Below, one piece after another: positions 7,796 through 17,977 of a stretch of DNA of 64,000 nucleotides. Position 1 is the first letter of the stretch, and each line of letters starts with the position of its first letter. Source of the DNA: Herbidospora daliensis (lineage in GTDB: Bacteria > Actinomycetota > Actinomycetes > Streptosporangiales > Streptosporangiaceae). Where the stretch lies: positions 1,295,691 to 1,359,690 of the forward strand of contig NZ_BBXF01000001.1 in the NCBI RefSeq assembly GCF_001570585.1, written 5' to 3'. The notes beneath the pieces were generated by a model that was not told the DNA's origin, did no database searches, and was given only the letters and a program-made list of their open reading frames with translations. The position numbers and the translations under genes are program-made.

Positions 7796-8867
7796 GGGTC
7801 ACCACCACTTTCAGGGGCTTGCCCAGGACGTCCACGACCTTCTCGGCGGCCTGTTCCACGCCGGGGGCCTGCTCCAGCATCGTGGCGGTCAGCACGCCGT
7901 CGCGGGCGTCCCAGGTGCCGACGACGCGGCCCCGGTGGACGACGACCGGGGAGATCCACCCGGCCGTGCGGCTGACGGCCGCCTTCGCCGCCGCCGGGAG
8001 GAGGGGCTCCAGGTCGCGGGGGGCGCCCATGACGTATTGGTCGAAGCCGGGCAGCAGGAAGGTCTCCTCCGACGGGCGGGTGGCCATCAGCTCGTCGACG
8101 TGTTCGGGGAGGACGGACAGCTCCCTCCCCTCTACGGTGATGGTCGCGGGGGCCAGGTCGGCGAACCATCTGCGCAGGACCGCGCGGCGGGTGAGGCCGC
8201 GGAACAACCATCCGTCGAAGGCGGCCATGTCGGCGGGGCCGTGGGCGCCCAGGAAGGCGCGCAGCAGCTCGACGCCGCCCTCTTCGGCCGACATCTCCCC
8301 CACCTTCGGCGGCGCGGTGAAGGTCACCTTGCCGCCGCGCGGCACCCCGTGGCAGAGCTCGCCGAGGAAGCTCAGCGGCTTGAACAGCTGGCCCCAGCCG
8401 GAGGCCATCTTCTCGCGCAGGTGCTCGTCGCCGGTCACCTCGATCACGGCGTCGACCAGCTCTTCCCTGGTCAGCGGCCCCGCGGCGAGCGCCTCGGGCA
8501 CCGCGCCGATGATCGCTTCGAGCTCGGCGGCCGACACGCCGCTGCCGCGATACCAGGACGGTTTGTCCCAGTAGCGGAGGGTGCCCAGCACCGCGCGGTA
8601 GACCGGCCACGACGCGGTCGGCAGCAGGTGCAGGGTGCCCCTGATCGACCACGTCTTGATCAGGGTCTGGTCGGTGTGCAGGGCCTGCTCGATCTCCGGC
8701 CCGGCCGGGCGGCCGAGCCGGAGGGAGAGCGCCAGCTCGGCCGAGGACGCGACCTGGGCCTGCACGCCGCAGAGCCGTTCGGCCACGGCCACCGCGCCGG
8801 GGCCGGGAGAGGTCACGAACTGGCGGCCGAGCCGCCACGCCAGCACTTGGGGCCACGTCAGGTCCAT
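7788..8867 (-). CDS. Winged-helix DNA-binding domain protein (HTH_42/AlkX-like)
   Basis: The protein starts with LTWPQVLAWRLGRQF and goes on with GVQAQVASSAELALSLRLG and WSIRGTLHLLP, the pattern of the winged-helix DNA-binding family PF06224 (PF = Pfam). Some members (AlkZ/AlkX) are DNA glycosylases for crosslinks or alkylated bases, so a repair role is possible but not shown here. The usual length of about 360 residues is met. The start could be GTG 8876 or ATG 8867. Neither has a clear ribosome site and the gene begins only about 20 bases after the lipoprotein stop, so coupled translation is likely. It looks like a passenger at the end of the peptide-importer transcript. Confidence 0.8.
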   Translation of the reverse strand: MDLTWPQVLAWRLGRQFVTSPGPGAVAVAERLCGVQAQVASSAELALSLRLGRPAGPEIEQALHTDQTLIKTWSIRGTLHLLPTASWPVYRAVLGTLRYWDKPSWYRGSGVSAAELEAIIGAVPEALAAGPLTREELVDAVIEVTGDEHLREKMASGWGQLFKPLSFLGELCHGVPRGGKVTFTAPPKVGEMSAEEGGVELLRAFLGAHGPADMAAFDGWLFRGLTRRAVLRRWFADLAPATITVEGRELSVLPEHVDELMATRPSEETFLLPGFDQYVMGAPRDLEPLLPAAAKAAVSRTAGWISPVVVHRGRVVGTWDARDGVLTATMLEQAPGVEQAAEKVVDVLGKPLKVVVTPI

Positions 8868-8888
8868 GGCCCGCACGCTAGCGGACGG

Positions 8889-10562
8889 CTACGACACGAA
8901 TCCGATGTCGGCGTAGTCGAGGTCGCGGAACCCGCGCGCCCCGACGTTGGCCAGCTCGGCGTCGACGGCCACGGTCTGCGGCCGCTGGTAGAGGGGCAGC
9001 ACGTTGACCTCGCGCCACACCAGCCGGTCGGCCTCGTTGACCAGCTTCAGCGCCTTGGCGGGGTCGAGTTCGGCCATCGCGGCCCGCAGCTTGGCGTCGA
9101 TCTCGGCGTTGCCGCTGCGGCCCAGGTTGGCGTTCCACGAGATGTCGTCGCCCTGGGAGCGCACGCCGTCGGCGTAGGTGCCGTAGGAGGCCGAGACCGG
9201 GAAGGGGGTGCCGACGTACGAGAAGGGCGCGATGTCGTAGTTGCCGGGGATGACGTACTTGGTGAAGAAGTCGTTGCTCGGCACGGTCTCGATCGTCAGC
9301 TTGACGCCGAGCTTCGCCAGCATGGCCTGGGTGATCTCGCCCTCCGAGCGGGCCAGCTGGAGGCCCGACGGGATGACGAAGCGCAGGTCGAGCTGCTTGC
9401 CGGCCTTCTGGCGGACCGCGCCGCTCATGCGCCAGCCGGCCGCGTCGAGCAGCGCGCCGGCGCGGGCGGGGTCGGGGCCGGCCAGTTCGCCCGCGTTGGG
9501 GCGGTAGCCCTGCTGGCTGTTCATCAGGAAGTGGTTGTCGAGCAGCGTGACCGGCCAGTTGAGGCCCTTCAGGTCGCTCTTGGCGATGACCGCGCGGTCG
9601 ATGCCGAGCGCGATGGCCTGGCGGACCCGGATGTCGGTCAGGATCGGGCTCTCGCCGTTGAAGGTGAAGTGGCGGAAGTCGGGACCGGCCGCCTGGCGGA
9701 CCACCGCGCCCTCGGCCGACTTGGCGCGGGAGAGGTCGGCCGCCGACGGGCCGATGTCGAACACGTCGAGCTCGCCGTTGGCGAAGGCGGCGACGCGGGC
9801 GTCGGACTCCAGCCCGCGGAACACGATCGCGTCGAGCTTGGCGGGCTCGCCCCACCACTTCTGGTCGCGGTTGAGGGTGATCGTCTTGGCCCGGGTGTCG
9901 AAGGCGCCGAACCGGAACGGGCCGGCCGTGGCCGGGATCTTGCCGACCCAGCCGGCGTTGAAGTTCTGCGGCGAGGCGGTCGCGCTCTTGGGGTAGAGCG
10001 GCGCGAACAGCGAGCGCCAGTCGCCGAACGGCCGCGCGAAGGTGACCACGACCTGGAAGTCGTTCCTGCCCCTGGCGACCGAGGCGATGTCCTGGTAGCC
10101 GGTCACGTTGGCGACGTGGAAGGCCGGGTCCTTGCCGCGCAGCGCCCGCCACTGGGCGTCGTAGTCGGCCCAGGTGATCGGCTGGCCGGTCGACCAGCGG
10201 GCCTTGGGGTTGAGGGTGTACGTCACGACCTGCTTGGGCGAGGTCGCCGTCACGTCGGCCGCGGCCACGTAGTCGGGGTCGAGCGCGGGCACCCCGTGTT
10301 CGTCGGCGCGGAACGGGCGGGGCATGAGGGCGTCCATGACGGTCTTGACGTTGGTGTGGTTGCCGTCGATGTGGTTCTGGTTCCACTGGGCCGGATATTC
10401 GGTCAGGCCCCAGCGGAGGGTGCCGCCGGTCTTGAGCTTCTCGCGCGCGGTCAGGTTGAGGTCGGCCGCGGTGACCGGGGCGGCCTGCTCGCCGGGTGCT
10501 CCCGGCTGGGCCGCGCAGGCGGCGGTCGTCAGGGCCAGTAGCAGGGCGCATGCGCGTTTCAC
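8889..10562 (-). CDS. Peptide-type ABC transporter substrate-binding lipoprotein (SBP_bac_5), system 1
   Basis: The 557-aa protein begins with a lipoprotein signal, basic MKRA then a hydrophobic run ending TTAAC with the lipidated cysteine at 16. It then follows the family 5 solute-binding layout (GGTLRWGLTEYPAQWN near residue 46, RQAIALGIDR near 308). It would capture oligopeptides or similar ligands outside the membrane. GTG at 10562 has AGGAGAA 6 bases upstream and overlaps the ATPase stop by GTGA. It is the fourth gene of a B-C-DF-A ordered set, an unusual position because the binding protein normally comes first. Confidence 0.92.
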   Translation of the reverse strand: MKRACALLLALTTAACAAQPGAPGEQAAPVTAADLNLTAREKLKTGGTLRWGLTEYPAQWNQNHIDGNHTNVKTVMDALMPRPFRADEHGVPALDPDYVAAADVTATSPKQVVTYTLNPKARWSTGQPITWADYDAQWRALRGKDPAFHVANVTGYQDIASVARGRNDFQVVVTFARPFGDWRSLFAPLYPKSATASPQNFNAGWVGKIPATAGPFRFGAFDTRAKTITLNRDQKWWGEPAKLDAIVFRGLESDARVAAFANGELDVFDIGPSAADLSRAKSAEGAVVRQAAGPDFRHFTFNGESPILTDIRVRQAIALGIDRAVIAKSDLKGLNWPVTLLDNHFLMNSQQGYRPNAGELAGPDPARAGALLDAAGWRMSGAVRQKAGKQLDLRFVIPSGLQLARSEGEITQAMLAKLGVKLTIETVPSNDFFTKYVIPGNYDIAPFSYVGTPFPVSASYGTYADGVRSQGDDISWNANLGRSGNAEIDAKLRAAMAELDPAKALKLVNEADRLVWREVNVLPLYQRPQTVAVDAELANVGARGFRDLDYADIGFVS

Positions 10563-12238
10563 GGTGCTTCTCCTGGATGGTGGTGGCAGGCGGCTCCCGA
10601 GTCGCCGCTGATCTCGGGTTCCTCGGTGACGCAGCGGGATCTCGGGGCGGCGGGGAGCTCGGCGTACAGGGGACAGCGGGGGCGGAAACGGCAGCCGGCA
10701 GCGATCTTCGGGTCGTCGTCGCGCAGCGTGGAGGCGCGCAGCAGGGCCTTGGTGTAGGGGTGGCCGGGGGCGGTGAACACCTGGTGGGCCGGGCCGATCT
10801 CGGCGATCCGGCCCCGGTACATGACCGCGACGCGGTCGGCGATGCGCCTGATCAGCGGCAGGTCGTGGGCGACGAACAGGTAGGAGAGGCCGCGTTCGGC
10901 GCGCAGGCTCTCCAGCAGCACGATGATCTCGGCGCGGATGGTCGGGTCGAGCGCCGAGACGGGTTCGTCGAGCACCAGCACCGCCGGGTCGAGCGCGATG
11001 GCGCGGGCGATGGCCACCCGCTGGCGCTGGCCGCCCGAGAGGTGGACGGGGTGGCGCGCCGCGTAGGCGGGCGGCAGCCCCACCTGGGCCAGCAGTTCGG
11101 GCACCCGCCCCGCCGAGCGGCCGTGGGTGACGAGCGGCTCGGCCACGATCGCGCCGACGGTCATGCGCGGGTCGAGCGAGGCCGACGGATCCTGGAAGAC
11201 GATCTGCAGGTCGCGCCGCACCCGCCGGCGCTCGCGCCGCGACAGGGTGGCGGTGTCGCGGCCGAGCACGGTCACGCTGCCCCGCTGCGGCCGGGCCAGC
11301 GCCATGATCTCCATGAGGAGGGTGGTCTTGCCCGACCCCGACTCGCCGACGAGCCCGAGGGTCTCGCCCGACCGCAGGTCGAAGCTGACCCCGTCGACCG
11401 CCTTCACGCCGGGATGGTGGCGCACCAGGTCGCGCACTTCGAGCACGGTCCGCACCGGCCGCGCGGCCGCGGGCCGGTCGTCGGCCTCCATCGCCGCGAT
11501 CAGGCTCTTCGTGTACGCCTCTCTCGGCGCCCGCAGCACCTCCTCGACCGTCCCGGTCTCGACGGTCAGGCCGCGCCGCAGCACGTGGACGCGGTCGGCG
11601 GCCCTGGCGACCACGGACAGGTCGTGGGTGATGAGCAGCAGCGCCGCACCGGTCTCGCGCTGCGCGGTCTTCAGCACGTCGAGCACGTGGGCCTGGACGG
11701 TCACGTCGAGCGCGGTGGTCGGCTCGTCGGCGATGAGCAGGTCGGGGTCGTTGGCGATGGCCATCGCGATGAGCGCGCGCTGGCGCATGCCGCCGGAGAA
11801 CTCGTGGGGGTAGGACCTGGCCCGCTGGTGGGGGTCGCGGATGCCGACCAGGTCGAGCAGCTCCACCGCCCGCCGCGCGGCGACCTTGCGCGGCACCCGC
11901 CGGTGGGCCCTGATCGCCTCGGCGATCTGCGCCCCGACGCGGTGGACGGGGGTGAACGCCTGGAGCGGGTCCTGGAACACGATGGCCATCGCCCGGCCGC
12001 GCAGCGCGGTCAGCCGCTTCTCCCCCGCGGTGGTGAGCTCCTCGCCGTTCAGCCGGATCGAGCCGGTCGTGGACGCCGTGCGCGGCAGCAGCCCCATCAC
12101 GGCCAGCGCGGTGGCCGACTTCCCGGAGCCCGATTCGCCGATGAGCCCGAGGACCTCGCCCCGGGCGACGGAGAAGCTCAGCCCCCGGACCACGGGCGTG
12201 GCCCCGAAGGAGACGGACAGGTCGGTGACGTCGATCAC
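10559..12238 (-). CDS. Fused dual ATPase (DppD-DppF type) of peptide ABC importer, system 1
   Basis: The 560-aa protein holds two ABC ATPase domains in one chain. Each has Walker A ([10 protein letters not shown] and [10 protein letters not shown]), an ABC signature (FSGGMRQR and LSGGQRQR), Walker B (LLIADEP and LVLDEP) and a switch histidine (ITHD, VAHD). Each also ends in an oligopeptide/dipeptide transporter tail, and the second carries the Cys cluster CRFRPRCPL and later CVTEE. The fusion replaces separate D and F subunits. The start is GTG 12238, overlapping the permease stop (GTGA). Confidence 0.93.
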   Translation of the reverse strand: MIDVTDLSVSFGATPVVRGLSFSVARGEVLGLIGESGSGKSATALAVMGLLPRTASTTGSIRLNGEELTTAGEKRLTALRGRAMAIVFQDPLQAFTPVHRVGAQIAEAIRAHRRVPRKVAARRAVELLDLVGIRDPHQRARSYPHEFSGGMRQRALIAMAIANDPDLLIADEPTTALDVTVQAHVLDVLKTAQRETGAALLLITHDLSVVARAADRVHVLRRGLTVETGTVEEVLRAPREAYTKSLIAAMEADDRPAAARPVRTVLEVRDLVRHHPGVKAVDGVSFDLRSGETLGLVGESGSGKTTLLMEIMALARPQRGSVTVLGRDTATLSRRERRRVRRDLQIVFQDPSASLDPRMTVGAIVAEPLVTHGRSAGRVPELLAQVGLPPAYAARHPVHLSGGQRQRVAIARAIALDPAVLVLDEPVSALDPTIRAEIIVLLESLRAERGLSYLFVAHDLPLIRRIADRVAVMYRGRIAEIGPAHQVFTAPGHPYTKALLRASTLRDDDPKIAAGCRFRPRCPLYAELPAAPRSRCVTEEPEISGDSGAACHHHPGEAP

Positions 12239-13164
12239 GCGCACGCTCGCAGGGCCGGGTCGAACCGGTCGCGCAGGTCGTCGCCGACCAGGTTGACCGC
12301 GACGATCAGGGCGATGAGCAGCCCGGCCGCCCACCAGAAGGTCCAGGGGGCGTAGAGGGCGGTCGGCGCGCCGTCGGCGATCAGCGAGCCGAGCGAGACG
12401 TCGGGCGGCGCCACCCCGAAGCCGAAGTAGGACAACGAGGTCTCGGCGAGGATCGCCGCGCTGACGTTCACGGTGGCGTCGGCGACCAGCAGCGAGGCCA
12501 GGTTGGGCACGACGTGGCGCAGCACGATGCGGTGGGACGGCACGCCCATGAACCGGGCCGCTTTCACGTATTCGCGGTCGCGCATCACGATCGTGACCCC
12601 GCGCACCGCCTTGGCCGTCACCATCCACATGAACGCCGTCAGCAGCACGACCAGGGCGATCCAGTCGTCGTGCCCGGAGGAGACGACGGCCACGACGAGG
12701 AAGGCGGGCAGCACGAGCAGCAGGTCGGTGACCCACATCAGGGTGCGGTCGACCCAGCCGAGGAAGTAGCCCGCGAACGCGCCCACGAGCGCCGCCACGG
12801 TCGTCGCCGCGACCGCCACCACGAACCCGATGAGCAGCGACTTGCGCAGCCCCAGGAGGGTGAGCACGAGCAGGTCGCCGCCGGAGGCGGTCGTACCGAA
12901 CGGGTGGTTCGCCGAAGGCGGCTGGAGGAACGCCTCGAAGTCGCGGTCGGCGGCCGTCCACGGCACCAGGATCGGGCCGAGGACGGCGAGCGCGGCGAGG
13001 AAGCTGAGCAGCGCCAGCCCGGCGATGCCGGTGGCCGAGAACATGCGCGGCCGGGCCTCGGGGCGCGCCTCGACCGGGGTCGACAGGTCGGGGAAGCGAG
13101 ACGCGGACGGCCGAAGGCCGGTCGTGGCTCGCGTTGTGAATCTGCCCCAGAGACTGGCGCTCAT
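12235..13164 (-). CDS. Peptide ABC transporter permease, DppC/OppC type, system 1
   Basis: The 309-aa membrane protein has a hydrophilic start, a first membrane helix near residue 45 and a BPD-type permease core with the EAA-like loop REYVKAARFMGVPSHRIVLRH. The C-terminal DDLRDRFDPA is typical of the OppC group. ATG at 13164 has GGGAGG 6 bases upstream and overlaps the stop of the preceding permease (ATGA). It pairs with that permease to form the channel for the fused ATPase and the lipoprotein downstream. Confidence 0.92.
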   Translation of the reverse strand: MSASLWGRFTTRATTGLRPSASRFPDLSTPVEARPEARPRMFSATGIAGLALLSFLAALAVLGPILVPWTAADRDFEAFLQPPSANHPFGTTASGGDLLVLTLLGLRKSLLIGFVVAVAATTVAALVGAFAGYFLGWVDRTLMWVTDLLLVLPAFLVVAVVSSGHDDWIALVVLLTAFMWMVTAKAVRGVTIVMRDREYVKAARFMGVPSHRIVLRHVVPNLASLLVADATVNVSAAILAETSLSYFGFGVAPPDVSLGSLIADGAPTALYAPWTFWWAAGLLIALIVAVNLVGDDLRDRFDPALRACA

Positions 13165-14102
13165 CGGGCCCTCCCGGGGTTGAGCACCCGCTGGAGCACG
13201 TCGGCGGCGACGGCCGACAGCAGCAGCGCGGCGGCGGCCACGGCGGTGATCCCGGCGACGGTGTTGACGTCGCTGGTCTGGATCGCGGTGATGAGGCGCT
13301 GTCCGAGGCCGGGGCGGCCGAAGACCGTCTCGGTCACGGTCGAGCCGACCAGCAGCGCGCCGAAGGTGAAGGTCAGGTAGGTGGTCGTGGGGATCAGCGC
13401 GGTCCGCAGGGCGTGCCGGACGACGACCGTGCGCCGGGGCAGGCCCTTGGCGCGGGCGGTGCGCACGTAGTCGGCGTCGAGCACGTCGAGCATCGCGTTG
13501 CGCTGGTAGCGGCTGAAGACCGCCGCCAGCGGCAGCGCGAGGGTGAGCGCGGGCAGCACCAGATGTCGCAACCGGTCGAGCGGGCCGCCGTCGCCCTCGC
13601 CGCTGACCATCAGGAACCGGGTGCCGGTCGCGTCGTTGAACCGGATCGCGCCGATGATCAGCACGTTGGCCAGCACGACCGCCGGCACCGCCAGCAGCAG
13701 GAACACCACCCCGCCCGACAGCCGGTCGAACCAGCGGCGGTGGTGGACGGCGGCCAGCGTGCCCACCGTGAGCCCGAGCAGCGCTCCGACGAGCAGCCCC
13801 GCCGTCACCAGCCGCAGTGTCACCCCGGCGCGGTCGGCCAGGTCGGCGCCGACGCTGAGGCCGTCCCACGTGCGGCCGAAGTCGCCGCGCGCGACGCCGG
13901 AGATCCAGGTGAGGTAGCGGTCGAGCAGCGGGTCGTGGTCGTTGAGGTTGACCTCCGACAGGGCGGCGTCGACCACGGCGACCGGCGGCGCGGGGGTGCG
14001 GCCGGCGTAGTTGGCCCGGGGATCGAGGGTCACGGCGGCCAGCAGCCACGCCAGGCTGGAGGCGACGACGATCAACGCCGTGTAGTTCACCAGTCGCACC
14101 AT
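13161..14102 (-). CDS. Peptide ABC transporter permease, DppB/OppB type, system 1
   Basis: The permease of about 313 residues has an N-terminal membrane helix, a periplasm-facing loop with the OppB-like stretch PLLDRYLTWISGVARGDFG, and the coupling loop ADYVRTARAKGLPRRTVVVRH. GTG codons at 14117, 14114 and 14111 and ATG at 14102 all lie in frame behind GAGG. The true start is one of these and I list the ATG. It is the first gene of system 1. It begins about 50 bases after the last gene of system 2 on the same strand, so both may be read as one transcript. Confidence 0.9.
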   Translation of the reverse strand: MVRLVNYTALIVVASSLAWLLAAVTLDPRANYAGRTPAPPVAVVDAALSEVNLNDHDPLLDRYLTWISGVARGDFGRTWDGLSVGADLADRAGVTLRLVTAGLLVGALLGLTVGTLAAVHHRRWFDRLSGGVVFLLLAVPAVVLANVLIIGAIRFNDATGTRFLMVSGEGDGGPLDRLRHLVLPALTLALPLAAVFSRYQRNAMLDVLDADYVRTARAKGLPRRTVVVRHALRTALIPTTTYLTFTFGALLVGSTVTETVFGRPGLGQRLITAIQTSDVNTVAGITAVAAAALLLSAVAADVLQRVLNPGRAR

Positions 14103-14152
14103 GATTCCCACCACCACCTCGCGTCACAGAGTAGTGGCAGAGCGTGATCAAA

Positions 14153-15106
14153 TCAGGCGAGCCGAACGCGTGGATCGAGGAACGAATACGCCACGTCGAC
14201 GAGAATGTTGGCGATCACGATGAACGCGGCCGCCATGATGGCCGCGCCGATGATGACCGGCAGGTCGCCGTCGCGCACCGACCGGATCATGAGCTGCCCG
14301 ATCCCCTGCAGTCCGAAGACCGATTCGGTGACGACGACGCCGCCCAGGAGGGTCCCGACGTCCACGCCGAACTGGGTGATCACCGGCGTCAGCGCGGCCC
14401 GCAGGCCGTGCCGGTAGGTGACCGACCGTTCGGGCACGCCCTTGGCCCGCGCGGTGCGGATGAAGTCCTCGCCCATCGTGTCGAGCATCGAACCCCGGGT
14501 CAGCCGCACGTAGACCGCCGCCTGGACGACCGCCAGGCAGATCCACGGCATGACCATGGTCGACAGGAACGCCCCGACGTCGATGAACGGGGAGATGTAG
14601 GGGCCGGGCTGCAGCCCCGTGCCGGGGAACACCGACAGGGCGAGATAGATCATCAGGATGCCGAGCACGAACGTCGGCAACGAGATCCCGGCCAGCACCA
14701 GCACCGTCAGCGTGCGGTCGCGCAGGCTGCGCGGCTTGGTCGCCGAGACGACGCCGCCGCCCACCCCCATGATCATCCACAGCACGGCCGCCCCGAAGAC
14801 CAGCCACAACGTGCCCGGCAGGCTCTGCAGGATCAGCGTCGAGACGGGCGTCTGGCTGATGAACGAGGTGCCGAGGTCACCGCGCAGCAGGTTGCCGAGG
14901 AAGCCGAAGTACTGCTCGTAGAGCGGCCGGTCGAGCCCGAGGGTGTCCTTGATCTGCTCGACGACCTCGATGGGCGCCCGCGGCCCGGCCAGCCGCCGCG
15001 CCACGTTGTCGGCCGGACCGGCGAAGAACAGCAGGAACACCGTGGTGGCGACCAGCCACAACACCACGATCCCGAAGACGATCCGCCGGATGAGAAAGCG
15101 CCACAC
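14153..15106 (-). CDS. Peptide ABC transporter permease, DppB/OppB type, system 2
   Basis: The 317-aa protein starts with MWRFLIRRIVFGIVVLW, the usual OppB opening, and has six predicted membrane helices. DRPLYEQYFGFLGNLLRGDLG fits the extracytoplasmic loop and EDFIRTARAKGVPERSVTYRH the ATPase-coupling loop. GTG at 15106 has AGGAGG 6-7 bases upstream, and that motif overlaps the end of the preceding permease gene. It is the last gene of system 2. Confidence 0.92.
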   Translation of the reverse strand: MWRFLIRRIVFGIVVLWLVATTVFLLFFAGPADNVARRLAGPRAPIEVVEQIKDTLGLDRPLYEQYFGFLGNLLRGDLGTSFISQTPVSTLILQSLPGTLWLVFGAAVLWMIMGVGGGVVSATKPRSLRDRTLTVLVLAGISLPTFVLGILMIYLALSVFPGTGLQPGPYISPFIDVGAFLSTMVMPWICLAVVQAAVYVRLTRGSMLDTMGEDFIRTARAKGVPERSVTYRHGLRAALTPVITQFGVDVGTLLGGVVVTESVFGLQGIGQLMIRSVRDGDLPVIIGAAIMAAAFIVIANILVDVAYSFLDPRVRLA

Positions 15107-15109
15107 AGG

Positions 15110-16030
15110 TCACCTCCTGGGGTCGAGCGCGTCGCGGATGCCGTCTCCGAGGAGGTTGAACGCGAGCGTGGTGAGCAGCAGCAGCACGGCAGGGAAGACC
15201 AGCAGCCCCGGGGCGACCCGGTAGAAGTCGGTCGAGTCGGCCAGGATGGCCCCCCAGCTCGGGGTACGGGGGTCGACCCCGAGCCCCAGAAAGCTGAGCG
15301 TCGCCTCGAACACGATCGAGGTCGGGATGAGCAGCGAGGCGAGCACGGTGACCGGCGCGACCAGGTTCGGCAGCACGTCGATCACCATGATCCGGAGCGG
15401 CGAGGCGCCGAGCGACCGGACCGCCTCGGTGAACTCCCGCTCCCGGAACCCGATCGTCTGCCCCCGCACCACCCGCGCCATCGCGGCGAACGAGAAGAAC
15501 GCGATGACGAAGATCGTCAGCGGCACCGACGCCCCCACGGCCGCGACCAGCACGATCGCGACCAGCAGGTAGGGGAAACTCAGCACGACGTCGAGCACCC
15601 GCGCGAGCACCCCGTCGACCCACCCGCCGTAGAACCCGGCGAGCAGCCCGACGACGACCCCGAACACCGTCGCCAGGACGGTGGCGCTCAACCCGACGAG
15701 CAACGAGATCCGCGCCCCGTAGGCGAGCCGGACGAACAGGTCCCGCCCGAGGCTGTCGGCCCCGAGCCAGAAGTCGGCCCCCGGGCCGACGGGCAGCCCT
15801 TCGGGGGTCAGCGCGGTCGACGGATACTGCGTCAGCGGGTCATGCCCGGTGATCAGCGCGAACAACGGCGCGAACAGCGCCAGCAACGCGACCAGGACGA
15901 TCACGACCATGGACGCGACGGCGGCCTTGTCCCTGCGCAGCCGCTCCCAGGCCAGCCGCCAGGGGCCCTTGCCATGGACGACGTCGACGTGGACGGGCTC
16001 CGCCTCAAAGGCGGCATCGGTGAGACTCAC
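15110..16030 (-). CDS. Peptide ABC transporter permease, DppC/OppC type, system 2
   Basis: The 306-aa protein has a cytosolic start, the first membrane helix near residue 40, the OppC motif HDPLTQYPS with [19 protein letters not shown], and the coupling loop [23 protein letters not shown] at 16030 has GGGGAGG upstream. A 58-base gap separates it from the ATPase gene. That gap holds a small GC hairpin (GCGGGC at 16061 pairing with GCCCGC at 16072), which might tune expression of the membrane subunits. Confidence 0.92.
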   Translation of the reverse strand: MSLTDAAFEAEPVHVDVVHGKGPWRLAWERLRRDKAAVASMVVIVLVALLALFAPLFALITGHDPLTQYPSTALTPEGLPVGPGADFWLGADSLGRDLFVRLAYGARISLLVGLSATVLATVFGVVVGLLAGFYGGWVDGVLARVLDVVLSFPYLLVAIVLVAAVGASVPLTIFVIAFFSFAAMARVVRGQTIGFREREFTEAVRSLGASPLRIMVIDVLPNLVAPVTVLASLLIPTSIVFEATLSFLGLGVDPRTPSWGAILADSTDFYRVAPGLLVFPAVLLLLTTLAFNLLGDGIRDALDPRR

Positions 16031-16088
16031 CGGGGCCTCCCCTCGAACTCGAACCGGGACGCGGGCGACCCGCCCGCACGATCGCCGT

Positions 16089-17051
16089 TCACTCGTCCAC
16101 CGGCCGGCTCTGGAGGCGTTCGCCCGGTTCCAGCGGGAAGTGGCAGGCCCACTTGTGGCCGTCTCCCAGGAGCAGTGGTTCCTCCACGGTGCACCTCTCC
16201 TGGGCCTTCGGGCAGCGGGGATGGAAGCGGCAGCCCGCCGGCGGGGAGATCGGGGACGGCACGTCGCCCCGCAGCACCACCCGCTCCCGCTGCCGGTCGG
16301 GGTCGGCCACCGAGGCGGCCGACAGCAGGGCCGCCGTGTAGGGGTGGCGGGGGCGTTCGTAGAGTTCCTCGCCGGGGGCGATCTCGACGATCTTGCCCAG
16401 GTACATGACGGCCACGCGGTCGCTCACGTATCTGACGACCGAGAGGTCGTGGGCGATGAAGACGTAGGTCAGGCCGAGGTCGGTCTGCAGGTCCTTGAGC
16501 AGGTTGACCACCTGGGCCTGGATGGAGACGTCCAGGGCCGAGACGGGCTCGTCGCAGACGACCAGGCGGGGGTTGAGGGCCAGGGCCCGCGCGATGCCCA
16601 CCCGCTGGCGCTGGCCGCCGGAGAACTCGGCCGGGAAGCGGTTGTAGTGCTCGGGGTTGAGGCCCACCAGGGCCATCAGGTCGCGGACCCGGTCGCGTCT
16701 CGACGCGGGGGTGCCCTCGCGGTGGATGACCAGCGGGTCGGCGATGATCGAGCCGATGCGGCGGCGGGGGTTGAGCGAGCCGTAGGGGTCCTGGAAGACC
16801 ATCTGCACGTCGCGTCGCATGTCGCCGTCGAAGGCGATGGTCCCGGAGGTCACGTCGTACAGGCCCGTGATGCAGCGGGCCAGGGTCGACTTGCCGCAGC
16901 CCGACTCCCCCACCACGCCCAGCGTCTCCCCCGCCTCGACCGACAGGCTCACGCCGTCGACGGCGTGGACCCGGCCGACCTCGCGCTGGAAGAAGACGCC
17001 CGACTTGATCGGGAAGTACTTGCGCACGTCGGAGACGTCGAGGAGGCTCAC
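16089..17051 (-). CDS. Peptide ABC transporter ATPase, DppF/OppF type, system 2
   Basis: The 320-aa ATPase has Walker [11 protein letters not shown] near residue 50, signature [15 protein letters not shown], Walker [12 protein letters not shown], and the OppF C-terminal Cys motif [14 protein letters not shown]. The opening [15 protein letters not shown] is typical of OppF. The start GTG 17051 overlaps the stop of the D subunit and has GGAGGAGGG in front. It pairs with the D subunit to power import through the two permeases that follow. Confidence 0.93.
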   Translation of the reverse strand: MSLLDVSDVRKYFPIKSGVFFQREVGRVHAVDGVSLSVEAGETLGVVGESGCGKSTLARCITGLYDVTSGTIAFDGDMRRDVQMVFQDPYGSLNPRRRIGSIIADPLVIHREGTPASRRDRVRDLMALVGLNPEHYNRFPAEFSGGQRQRVGIARALALNPRLVVCDEPVSALDVSIQAQVVNLLKDLQTDLGLTYVFIAHDLSVVRYVSDRVAVMYLGKIVEIAPGEELYERPRHPYTAALLSAASVADPDRQRERVVLRGDVPSPISPPAGCRFHPRCPKAQERCTVEEPLLLGDGHKWACHFPLEPGERLQSRPVDE

Positions 17052-17977
17052 CGGCCCTCCTCCAGCCAGCAGGCGTCGGGGTGGTCGTCGGGCCCCAGCA
17101 TCGGCGGCTCCTCGATCGGGCAGCGGGGGATGCGCACGGGACAACGCGGGTGGAAGGAGCAGCCCGTCGGCGGGCTGAGCAGGCTCGGGGGGCGGCCCTC
17201 GATGGGTTTGAGGCGCTCCTTGCCCTGCGGCAACGAGTTGAGCAGACCCCTCGTGTACGGATGCCGCGGGTCGTGGAACAGCGCGCGGCGGCCGGCCTTC
17301 TCCACCGGCTTGCCGGCGTACATGACCATGACCTCGTCGGCCATGTCGGCGATCACGCCCAGGTCGTGCGTGATGACGATCAGGGCGCAGCCGAGCCGTC
17401 CGAGGAGTTCCAGGATCTGGGCGCGGACGGTCGCGTCGAGGGCCGTGGTCGGCTCGTCGGCAATAATCAGTTCGGGGTCGAGGGCCATCGCCATGGCGAT
17501 CATGACCCGCTGGCGCATGCCGCCGGAGAACTGGTGCGGGTAGTCGCGGGCCCGTTCGCCGGGGATGCCGACCTGTTCGAGCCGCTCGCGGGCCACCGCC
17601 CACGCCTGCTCCTTGCCGACGCGGCGGTGGACCAGGACCGCCTCGGCGATCTGGCGGCCGACCGAGTACATCGGGTGCAGGCTCGACAGCGGGTCCTGGA
17701 AGACCATGCCGATGCGGGCGCCCCTGATGCGGCGCAGCCGCTCGGCGGGCATGCCGATCAGCTGCTCGCCGTCGAACAGGGCCGAGCCCTCGACGCGTGC
17801 GCCGGGGATCAGGCCCAGCAGCGCCTGCACGCTGACGCTCTTGCCCGAGCCCGACTCGCCGACGACGCCGAGCGTCTGCCCGGCCTCGACCTCGAACGAC
17901 ACGCCGCGCACCGCCCGCAGGTCGCCGTCGGGCGTCGAGAACGTCACGCGCAGGTCCGCGACCTCCAGCAGGCTCAT
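17048..17977 (-). CDS. Peptide ABC transporter ATPase, DppD/OppD type, system 2
   Basis: The 309-aa ATPase has Walker [11 protein letters not shown], signature [15 protein letters not shown], Walker [13 protein letters not shown] and a C-terminal [14 protein letters not shown] motif that in this family may bind a metal centre. ATG at 17977 overlaps the lipoprotein stop (ATGA), so translation is coupled. No separate ribosome site is obvious. Confidence 0.93.
   Translation of the reverse strand: MSLLEVADLRVTFSTPDGDLRAVRGVSFEVEAGQTLGVVGESGSGKSVSVQALLGLIPGARVEGSALFDGEQLIGMPAERLRRIRGARIGMVFQDPLSSLHPMYSVGRQIAEAVLVHRRVGKEQAWAVARERLEQVGIPGERARDYPHQFSGGMRQRVMIAMAMALDPELIIADEPTTALDATVRAQILELLGRLGCALIVITHDLGVIADMADEVMVMYAGKPVEKAGRRALFHDPRHPYTRGLLNSLPQGKERLKPIEGRPPSLLSPPTGCSFHPRCPVRIPRCPIEEPPMLGPDDHPDACWLEEGR

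Noticed and set aside
7617-10541. Plus-strand open frame of more than 900 codons
   Set aside because: It is antisense to the winged-helix and lipoprotein genes, has no motif and shows low-complexity composition.
14144-16408. Long plus-strand open frame (over 700 codons) across the peptide permease genes
   Set aside because: It is rich in His/Asp/Arg/Gln/Gly with no recognisable domain, and it lies antisense to three clear permease and ATPase genes with proper ribosome sites. It is a by-product of GC-rich codon use.
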